Positions 13,180-19,494 of a stretch of DNA of 19,494 nucleotides are shown piece after piece. Location of the stretch: contig CAYLIK010000050.1 in NCBI GenBank assembly GCA_964383565.1, positions 1 to 19,494 of the forward strand, given 5' to 3'. The notes under the pieces are model-generated. The model made no database searches. It was not told where the DNA came from and worked only from the letters and a program-made list of their open reading frames with translations. The stretch is from CANJQJ01 sp964383565 (lineage in GTDB: Bacteria > Pseudomonadota > Alphaproteobacteria > Sphingomonadales > Sphingomonadaceae). The position numbers were made by a program, and so were the translations under genes. Position 1 is the stretch's first letter. Every line of letters starts with the position of its first letter.

Positions 13180-15662
13180 GCGAGCCGTGTCATCCCCGTG
13201 GCGCGCTCGGCTTCCCTGCCCTGCAGGAAGAAGCGCCGCCCGATCGCGTCGGACAGCGCAAGCAGCCGCCGCTCGACATGCTCAAGCGCTTCGTGATCAA
13301 GCGTCTGCGCGGTGGTGGCCGTAAGGATGGCCGAGATTGCCCGCGCGGTGCGCTCCTGCGGCTCGGGCATGCCGTCGTCGCGCAGCGTCGGCAAGCTGGA
13401 CAGATGTTCGACGATACGGTCGGCCTGGAAGGCGAGCGAGCGCGGATTCTGCGGCTCCAACGCCAGCATGTCGCGGATCGGATGCAGCGAAAGCCCCGCC
13501 AGATAGCGCATCCGGTAACTGATCTGGCTGTCGCACAGGTCGAGCAGCACGGTGAGATCGTCCGACCGCGCATCATCCCGCGCAAAGGCCATCAACAGCC
13601 GGCATGTATAGATCGCGCGTTCGAGCCGTCGTCCCATGTCGTGGAACGCCCAGCCATGCCCGCGCACCATATTCTCCGCCGCAAGCCCGCTCAGCGCAGA
13701 GAAACGGTCGATCAGGTCAGTGATATGCTCGAGCATCGGCTCGGTCTGCTGGGTGTCGCCAAGCTCCAGCGGACGCGACAGCAGCCGCCAGAATTCGGCT
13801 GCGAGCCGCTCGCGGATGCCCTGCCCGATCGCCGCCGCCGAGGCCGCCAACGCATGGACCGATCCCGGCTGGGTGATGTCGCCGATCGCACTCCGGCACA
13901 ATTCGGTTACGCCAAGCGCCTCGCCGTCAGGCACCGCCCCCCATAGCCGCAGCAGCCCAGCGACATGGCCCATCGTGCCTTGGTCGAGCGCCGCCGCGCC
14001 ATCGACTTCGATCGATCCGCCGAGCAGCGCACGCACCATCCGAAGCGTCATCTCAGCGCGCTCCAGATAGCGGCCGAGCCAGAAGAGATTGTCCGCCGCC
14101 TTGCTCGGCAGCGTGCCTGCCACGCGCCGGATCGGTGGCGACGGGCTGGCATCGAGCAGCGACACCGCTGCCTCCGGCGTATCGGAGACGATGCAGACGT
14201 CCGCCGCCATGTCGCCCTCGCCCATCAGGACGGCGCGAATATCGCCATGATTGGCCAGCCGCGCGAACCCGCCCGGCATCGTCCGCCATTCGCCATTGGC
14301 GTCGCGCGTTACATAGGCGCGCAGCACGAACGGGCGCGGCACGAGCTGGCCGCCCACGATCGCCGGTGTCGTCGAAAGCTGCACCAGTTCCTGCCCGACA
14401 TAATCCATCGGACGACGCTGCATCGCATCGAACAAGGCGGCGCGATGCGCATCGTCCAGCCGCGCACCGATATGGCCCCTGCCATCCTCAAGCCCCGGCA
14501 CGCCCTCCCCATAAGCCGGCGAGATCGCCATCGACTGCAGATTGTCGAGCACATAATCATGCTCATGCGCCTGTCCGCACCACCATGTCGCGATATTGGG
14601 CAGCAGCAGGGGTTCACCGAGCATCGCCTTGGCCAGGCGCGGCATGAACGCGCCGAACGCAGGCGATTCCACCACGCCCGCCCCCGGCCAGTTGGCGACC
14701 ACCAGCGTCCCTCGCGTGATCGCATCGAAGATATCCGGCACGCCGATCTTCGAGCGGGCATCGAACGCGAGCGGATCGAGGAAATGGGTGTCCATCCGCC
14801 GCCAGATCGCATCGATCCGCTTGATGCCCTCGATCGTGCGGACATACAGCCGATCGCCCTGAACGGTGAGGTCCTCGCCCTCCACGAGCAGCAGGCCGAG
14901 ATAACGGGCGAGATGGGCCTGCTCGGGATAGCTCTGATTGAATCGCCCCGGCGTCAGCAGCGCGATGCGGGGATCGACCCGCTCGCACGCGCCCGCCAGC
15001 CCCTGCCGGAACGCGGCGAAAAAGGGCGCAAGCCGCCGCACATTCATCCGCCCCAGCAGATCGCCGGTCACGCGAGTCATCGCCAGCCGGTTCTCGAGCG
15101 CATAGCCAGCGCCGGTCGGCGTCCGCGTATAATCCGCCAGCACCCGCCATTCGCCATCGGGTCCGCGCGCTAGATCGGCTGCATAGAATTGCAGATGGCG
15201 ACCCTTGGGCGGCTCGATCCCGTTCATCAGCCGCCAGTGCGACCGGCTTCCCGCGACCACCGCCGCCGGCAAATGTCCGTCGGCGATCAGTGTCTGCGGC
15301 CCGTAAATGTCCCCCAGAATGCGATCCAGCAGCCCGGCCCGCTGCGCCAGGCCCTGCTCGATCGCCTGCCATTCGCTCGCCTGGATCAGCAGCGGCACCG
15401 GGCTCAGCGGCCACGCCCGCTCGTCATCCTCGCCCGCCAGCCGGAACGCCATGCCGAGATCGATCACCTGCCGCTCGGCGCGCGCCTGCAACCGGCTGAA
15501 ATCATTGCCCAGCGCGCTCAGCATGTCGCGCCAGCGCGCGGCCATGGCGGGCGACGCGTGCGCCATCAGATCGCCTACGCCCGCTTCAGACGCATAGCGG
15601 CGCAACATCATATCAAGCGCGCCGGCTTGGCCGTCCGCTGTCTTCTTCGGATTGCTGCTCAT
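13176..15662 (-). CDS. Circularly permuted ATP-grasp plus alpha-E domain fusion protein
   Basis: A protein of 828 residues with two parts. Residues about 60-500 form the circularly permuted type 2 ATP-grasp domain (former DUF404/407). Recognisable stretches are GSRSHWRLMNGIEPPKGRHL, DYTRTPTGAGYALENR, TPGRFNQSYPEQAHLARYLG, EGIKRIDAIWRRMD, LPNIATWWCGQ and FVLRAYVTR. Residues about 518-815 form the helical alpha-E domain (former DUF403), starting with LPSKAADNLFWLGRYLERAE. ATP-grasp enzymes join a carboxylate to an amine using ATP, so this is the probable bond-forming enzyme of the operon; alpha-E has no known activity. Some genomes encode the two parts separately, others fuse them as here. The start overlaps the upstream stop (TGATG) and the stop overlaps the downstream start. 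Confidence 0.93.
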   Translation of the reverse strand: MSSNPKKTADGQAGALDMMLRRYASEAGVGDLMAHASPAMAARWRDMLSALGNDFSRLQARAERQVIDLGMAFRLAGEDDERAWPLSPVPLLIQASEWQAIEQGLAQRAGLLDRILGDIYGPQTLIADGHLPAAVVAGSRSHWRLMNGIEPPKGRHLQFYAADLARGPDGEWRVLADYTRTPTGAGYALENRLAMTRVTGDLLGRMNVRRLAPFFAAFRQGLAGACERVDPRIALLTPGRFNQSYPEQAHLARYLGLLLVEGEDLTVQGDRLYVRTIEGIKRIDAIWRRMDTHFLDPLAFDARSKIGVPDIFDAITRGTLVVANWPGAGVVESPAFGAFMPRLAKAMLGEPLLLPNIATWWCGQAHEHDYVLDNLQSMAISPAYGEGVPGLEDGRGHIGARLDDAHRAALFDAMQRRPMDYVGQELVQLSTTPAIVGGQLVPRPFVLRAYVTRDANGEWRTMPGGFARLANHGDIRAVLMGEGDMAADVCIVSDTPEAAVSLLDASPSPPIRRVAGTLPSKAADNLFWLGRYLERAEMTLRMVRALLGGSIEVDGAAALDQGTMGHVAGLLRLWGAVPDGEALGVTELCRSAIGDITQPGSVHALAASAAAIGQGIRERLAAEFWRLLSRPLELGDTQQTEPMLEHITDLIDRFSALSGLAAENMVRGHGWAFHDMGRRLERAIYTCRLLMAFARDDARSDDLTVLLDLCDSQISYRMRYLAGLSLHPIRDMLALEPQNPRSLAFQADRIVEHLSSLPTLRDDGMPEPQERTARAISAILTATTAQTLDHEALEHVERRLLALSDAIGRRFFLQGREAERATGMTRLA

Positions 15663-18600
15663 CAGCGTGCAGGTGGCCGCCTGAGATCAAGCGTCAATGG
15701 GAATTCCCCCGGCAGTTCCTCCGGCGGAATGTCCGCCGCCCCCGGTGTATGGCCATAATCCTGAAAACGCGCCTTGCGCCGCGCCTCTGCCTCATAGCTG
15801 TTCACCGGCACGTCATCATAGTTGCGCCCGCCGGGATGCGCGACATGATAAACGCAGCCGCCGAGCGAGCGCCCGCTCCATTCGTCCAGCACGTCGAATG
15901 TAAGCGGCGCATTGGCCGGAAGCTTGGGATGCAGGCAGTTTGCGGGCGCCCACGCCTTGTAGCGCACGCCCCCCACCGCCTCGCCGGTTGTCCCGGTGTG
16001 GGTCATCGGCACGCGCCGCCCATTGCACGCAATCACATGCCGCCCATCGACCAGTCCGCTCGCGCGCACCTGCAATCGCTCGGTCGAGCTGTCGACATAG
16101 CGCACCGTGCCGCCGATCGCGCCGGTCTCACCCAGCACATGCCACGGCTCCAGCGCATGCGCGATCTCAAGCTGCACGCCGCCCGCATCGATCTCGCCAT
16201 GGACCGGGAAGCGGAACTGTCGCTGCGCCTCGAACCAGTGGGGGTCGAAATCATAGCCCGCGCCGCGCAGATCGTTCAGCACATCGGTGAAATCGGACCA
16301 CACGAAATGTGGCAGCATGAAGCGATCGTGCAGCGTCGTGCCCCAGCGGATGAGCCCGCCGCGCTGCGGCTCCCGCCAGAACCACGCCGTCAGGGCGCGC
16401 AGGATCAATTGTTGCGCCAGGCTCATCTGCGCATCCGGCGGCATCTCGAAGCCCCGGAACTCGACCAGCCCGAGCCTCCCGGTCGGCCCGTCGGGCGAGA
16501 ACATCTTGTCGATGCAGATCTCGGTTCGATGCGTATTGCCCGTCACATCGACGAGCAGGTTGCGGAACAGCCGGTCGACCAGCCAGGGCGGCGGCATCTC
16601 GCCCTCGCCCGGCGCAGGCACCTGCGACAGCGCGATCTCGAGTTCGTACAGCCCGTCATGCCGCGCCTCGTCAATGCGTGGCGCCTGACTGGTCGGCCCG
16701 ATGAACAGCCCGGAGAAGAGATAACTCAGCGACGGATGCCGCTGCCAATAGAGCACGAAGCTCTTGAGCAGATCGGGCCGCCGGATGAACGGCGAATCCC
16801 CGATGCTCGGCCCGCCCAGCACGAGATGATTGCCGCCGCCGGTGCCGATCGCGCGGCCATCGACCATGAACTTGTCGGCGGTCATCCCGTTGCGGCGGGC
16901 GATGTCATAGACGCCTTCGGTGATATCGACCGTCTCGGCCCAGCTCCCCGCCGGCTGGACATTGACCTCGACCACGCCGGGATCGGGCGTGACCTTGAGC
17001 ACCTTCAGGCGCGGATCGGGCGGCGGCGGATAGCCCTCGATCCGCACCGGCACCTGCAACGCCTCGGCCGCCCCCTCGACCTCGGTAATCAGCTCGAGAT
17101 AATCCTCCAGCGCCTCCACCGGAGGGATGAACACCGACAGATAATGGCCCTTGGGCTCGACCGTGATCGCGGTGCGCACCGTGCCGTCGATGCTGATTTC
17201 CTGCTCGACCCGCCCCTGCTCGCTGGTCTGCGCGGCATAGCTGCGTTCGGCGAACTGCAGCGTCCCCGCGCCCTCGGCCGCCCGCTCCTCGCGCTGCGCA
17301 CGGAAATCGGCGAGCGGCTCGCGCGGCTCGCTGGTGTCGCGCGGATGGATATAGGGAAATTGAGACGGCGGCACATAGGGCAGCGATCCCAGCGGCAGCC
17401 GGTAGCCCAGCGCCGAATCCCCCGGCACCGCATAGAGCTTGCCGCGCCTGAGCTTCCACGCCTCGCTCATCCACGGCTTTGCGCCGCGCGCCTGCCAGCG
17501 CTGGATCGGCAGCACATAGCCGATCGGGTTGGATAGCCCGCGCTCGAACGTCCGCACCATCCGCGCGCGTTCCTCGGGATCGTCGATCTTGGGATCTTCG
17601 GGATCGGTATTCTCGGGAAGCTGCGCCTCCTTCACGGACCAGGCCAGCACATCTTCATAAACCGGCGCGATGAATGCATCCGCGACGCCCAGCCCCGTCG
17701 CCATCGCATCGAGGAACGCCTGCGCCTGTTCGGGCGTGGTCTCGCCCTCCCCGGTCTCGCCCGCGATCAGCGACGCATTGCGCCACACCGGCACCCCGTC
17801 GCCGCGCCAGTAAAGCCCATAGGCCCAGCGCGGCAGGCTCTCGCCGGGATACCATTTGCCTTGCCCATGATGCAGCAACCCGCCCGGCGCAAACTTGTCG
17901 CGCAGCTCGCGCACCAACCTGTCGGCGTACGCCGCCTTGGTCGGCCCGACCGCGTCGCCATTCCACTCAGGCTCTTCGCCGCCCTCAATCGCCACGAAGG
18001 TCGGCTCGCCCCCCGTCGTCAGCCGCACGTCCTGCGAAACGAGATCGGCATCGACCTTGTAGCCCAGCGCCATTAGCGCGTCCCAGCGCGCATCGGTGAA
18101 TGGCTTGGTGATCCGCACCGCCTCGGCGATGCGCGACACGCTCATCTCGAAATGGAAATCGACCTCGGCAGGCTCGGCGGCCCCCGTGATCGGCGCGGCC
18201 GACCGATAATGCGGAGTCGCGCACAGCGGAATATGCCCCTCGCCCGCGAACATGCCCGATGTCGCATCGAGCGCAATCCAGCCGGCGCCCGGTACATAAG
18301 CCTCGGCCCACGCATGCAGATCGACGACATCCTGCGTGACGCCCTTCGGCCCCTCGACCGGCTCGACGTCAGCGACCAGCTGGATCGAATAACCCGACAC
18401 GAACCGCGCCGCGAACCCCAGCCGCCGCAACAGCTGCACCAGCAGCCAGCCGCTGTCCCGGCACGATCCGGTGCCGATCTCAAGCGTCTCCTCGGGCGTC
18501 TGGATGCCCGCTTCCATGCGGATGATATAGCCGATCCGCCGCTGCAGCCGCGCGTTGACCTCGACCAGAAAATCGACCGTCCGGCCCGCATAGCCCGCAT

Positions 18601-19015
18601 ATTCGGCCACCAGCGCCTCGAACAGCACACCCTGCGGCTCGACATCGAAATAAGCCGCAAGGTCGGTATTCAGCTGCTCGTCATAGGCGAAGGGATATTG
18701 CTCGGCATAAGGCTCGACGAAGAAATCGAACGGGTTGATGACGTCGAGATCGGCGAGCAGGTCGACCTCGATCGCGAAATGGTCGACCGGATCGGGAAAC
18801 ACCACTCGCGCCAGCCAGTTGCCGTGCGGATCCTGCTGCCAGTTCAGGAAATGCTCGGGCGGCGTGATTTTAAGGGAATAGTTCGGGATCTTCGTCCGGC
18901 TGTGCGGCGCGGGCCGCAGCCGGATGACCTGCGGCCCCAGCCGGATCGGCCGGCTATATCGGTACGATGTGAGATGATGCAGCCCGGCCTTCAACATAGG
19001 CGCAGAGAACGTCAT
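15662..19015 (-). CDS. Transglutaminase-DUF2126 protein (putative amidoligase)
   Basis: A protein of 1117 residues. The N-terminal third (to about 290) is a transglutaminase-like domain with Cys185 (GTGSCRDSGW), His234 (DLHAWAEAYV) and Asp250 (WIALDATSG). The rest is DUF2126, which the literature has proposed to be an amidoligase. Conserved-looking stretches are LTTGGEPTFVAIEGGEEPEW, GKWYPGESLPRWAYGLYWRG, VEVNVQPAG (682-690), GTGGGNHLVLGG (724-735), HRTEICIDK (829-837) and VEFRGFEMPP (851-860). It leads a three-gene operon. The ATG at 18997 (MLKAGLHHLTSYRY) is a good alternative start and closer to the usual family beginning; neither has a strong ribosome binding site. There is no signal peptide. 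The substrate is unknown. Confidence 0.92.
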   Translation of the reverse strand: MTFSAPMLKAGLHHLTSYRYSRPIRLGPQVIRLRPAPHSRTKIPNYSLKITPPEHFLNWQQDPHGNWLARVVFPDPVDHFAIEVDLLADLDVINPFDFFVEPYAEQYPFAYDEQLNTDLAAYFDVEPQGVLFEALVAEYAGYAGRTVDFLVEVNARLQRRIGYIIRMEAGIQTPEETLEIGTGSCRDSGWLLVQLLRRLGFAARFVSGYSIQLVADVEPVEGPKGVTQDVVDLHAWAEAYVPGAGWIALDATSGMFAGEGHIPLCATPHYRSAAPITGAAEPAEVDFHFEMSVSRIAEAVRITKPFTDARWDALMALGYKVDADLVSQDVRLTTGGEPTFVAIEGGEEPEWNGDAVGPTKAAYADRLVRELRDKFAPGGLLHHGQGKWYPGESLPRWAYGLYWRGDGVPVWRNASLIAGETGEGETTPEQAQAFLDAMATGLGVADAFIAPVYEDVLAWSVKEAQLPENTDPEDPKIDDPEERARMVRTFERGLSNPIGYVLPIQRWQARGAKPWMSEAWKLRRGKLYAVPGDSALGYRLPLGSLPYVPPSQFPYIHPRDTSEPREPLADFRAQREERAAEGAGTLQFAERSYAAQTSEQGRVEQEISIDGTVRTAITVEPKGHYLSVFIPPVEALEDYLELITEVEGAAEALQVPVRIEGYPPPPDPRLKVLKVTPDPGVVEVNVQPAGSWAETVDITEGVYDIARRNGMTADKFMVDGRAIGTGGGNHLVLGGPSIGDSPFIRRPDLLKSFVLYWQRHPSLSYLFSGLFIGPTSQAPRIDEARHDGLYELEIALSQVPAPGEGEMPPPWLVDRLFRNLLVDVTGNTHRTEICIDKMFSPDGPTGRLGLVEFRGFEMPPDAQMSLAQQLILRALTAWFWREPQRGGLIRWGTTLHDRFMLPHFVWSDFTDVLNDLRGAGYDFDPHWFEAQRQFRFPVHGEIDAGGVQLEIAHALEPWHVLGETGAIGGTVRYVDSSTERLQVRASGLVDGRHVIACNGRRVPMTHTGTTGEAVGGVRYKAWAPANCLHPKLPANAPLTFDVLDEWSGRSLGGCVYHVAHPGGRNYDDVPVNSYEAEARRKARFQDYGHTPGAADIPPEELPGEFPLTLDLRRPPAR

Positions 19016-19128
19016 CCGGTGGTGCGATGCAACATAAAAGTGCGCGCGGGGCGGTCCGGGTCTTTCTGCGCTTCGTCAGTTGCGCGCGGCGCGCCAGGCC
19101 AGTTGTTAACTAACAATCCAGACAAATC

Positions 19129-19142
19129 CTGATCCAGGTCAT
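19129..19142. promoter_or_regulatory. Possible FNR/FixK-type box in the divergent gap
   Basis: CTGATCCAGGTCAT resembles the FNR-family pattern TTGA-N6-TCAA, with the outermost base changed on both sides. It lies in the AT-rich gap between the DUF2126 operon and the 62-residue gene, 107 bp before the latter. Two mismatches make it tentative. Confidence 0.28.
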
Positions 19143-19201
19143 AAACTCAAATTGTTTCTTAAGTAAAACCATAGTTAGCGTCGCGTTAGTAACGAATAAT
19201 C

Positions 19202-19227
19202 GGAACTGATCTGTTGTCCCGCCGGTT
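19202..19227 (+). promoter_or_regulatory. Possible EcfG-like promoter of the 62-residue gene
   Basis: GGAAC (19202-19206) is followed after 17 bases by GGTT (19224-19227), one mismatch from the EcfG consensus. Transcription would start near 19234, leaving a leader of about 15 bases that just includes the AGGAG ribosome binding site (19238-19242). The leader is tight and the match imperfect. Confidence 0.35.
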
Positions 19228-19248
19228 CATCTTTGGCAGGAGTTCCCG

Positions 19249-19437
19249 ATGCCAAACTATGTAAAGCGAGGTCTTTGGTTACGCGGTGTCGCACGTCATC
19301 TTGAGGATCAGGCGATTGCCAGTCTTCTCGACGATTATGCCGATCGGATGATGCATCGCGCGCGCGCCGAACATCGTCGCATTTCCACTTACAAGAGGAC
19401 CGAGACGATGCCCGCCGGGCCGGTGGAGACCGCCTGA
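19249..19437 (+). CDS. Small conserved-looking protein of unknown function
   Basis: I do not recognise a named family. The 62 residues are mostly charged and helical: WLRGVARHLEDQAIASLLDD followed by YADRMMHRARAEHRR. This is reminiscent of short sphingomonad and rhizobial proteins that have a helix pair ending in an acidic-aromatic-acidic 'DYAxR' segment. There is no membrane segment. The start is well supported by AGGAG 6 bases upstream. It lies 25 bp before a response regulator gene on the same strand, so the two are probably co-transcribed and functionally linked. It does not look like the anti-sigma factor NepR, which has a different conserved core. Confidence 0.7.
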   Translation: MPNYVKRGLWLRGVARHLEDQAIASLLDDYADRMMHRARAEHRRISTYKRTETMPAGPVETA

Positions 19438-19462
19438 CCCGAAAATATAAAAGGAGAGCCCC

Positions 19463-19494
19463 ATGAACATCCTCTATGTCGAAGACGATCCGCT
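19463..19494 (+). CDS. Response regulator, first codons only (cut by window end)
   Basis: An AAGGAG ribosome binding site is followed by an ATG and the residues MNILYVEDDP. This is the typical first strand and acidic pocket of a receiver domain. The rest lies outside the window, so the output domain and subfamily are unknown. It follows the 62-residue gene after 25 bp. Confidence 0.75.
   Translation, partial: MNILYVEDDP

Noticed and set aside
13965..15173. 402-residue plus-strand frame opposite the ATP-grasp/alpha-E gene
   Set aside because: Arg/His/Pro-rich shadow with no domain; the minus strand encodes a well-known family.
15749..17536. 595-residue plus-strand frame opposite the DUF2126 gene
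   Set aside because: Composition typical of an antisense shadow; no recognisable motif or start signal.
19249..19437. NepR anti-sigma factor
   Set aside because: Size and regulator neighbour would fit, but the NepR core sequence is not present.

Overview
This GC-rich window most resembles the chromosome of an alphaproteobacterium, probably a sphingomonad. The reasons are a free-standing NDUFS4-like complex I subunit, a sphingomonad-type AroQ chorismate mutase, an HWE-family kinase, and promoter sequences of the alphaproteobacterial general-stress-response type (GGAAC-N16/17-CGTT). I see no tRNA, rRNA, insertion sequence, CRISPR array or prophage. Coding density is high, and nearly all reading frames opposite the real genes are shadows of GC-biased codon use.

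Left part (1-3545). The 3' part of a PAS/HWE sensor histidine kinase runs tail-to-tail into a single-domain response regulator, with a 44-bp coding overlap. A YheS-like ABC-F ATPase follows, divergent from the regulator.

Centre-left (3581-8267). A minus-strand run reads polyprenyl diphosphate synthase, VOC protein, HrpB helicase, NDUFS4-like protein, with tight junctions that suggest one operon. The hrpB gene carries a 115-bp inverted-repeat element in frame inside its coding sequence. A chorismate mutase is divergent from the synthase gene.

Centre (8268-12304). An AT-rich gap precedes a SAM-dependent methyltransferase. Then comes a minus-strand PepSY protein, OmpR-type regulator and sensor kinase set. 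Divergent from it lies a small predicted membrane protein with a TTG start, a structured leader and a perfect EcfG-type promoter. Its stop codon overlaps the stop codon of the next operon.

Right part (12301-19494). A three-gene, translationally coupled minus-strand operon encodes a transglutaminase/DUF2126 protein, a circularly permuted ATP-grasp/alpha-E fusion and a second transglutaminase-like protein. This constellation recurs in bacteria, is predicted to form or process amide bonds, and has no firmly established product. Divergent from it are a 62-residue unknown protein and the first codons of another response regulator.

The strongest leads are the DUF2126/ATP-grasp/alpha-E/transglutaminase operon, the palindromic element translated inside hrpB, and a set of one perfect and two imperfect EcfG-like promoters in front of small signalling or unknown genes.
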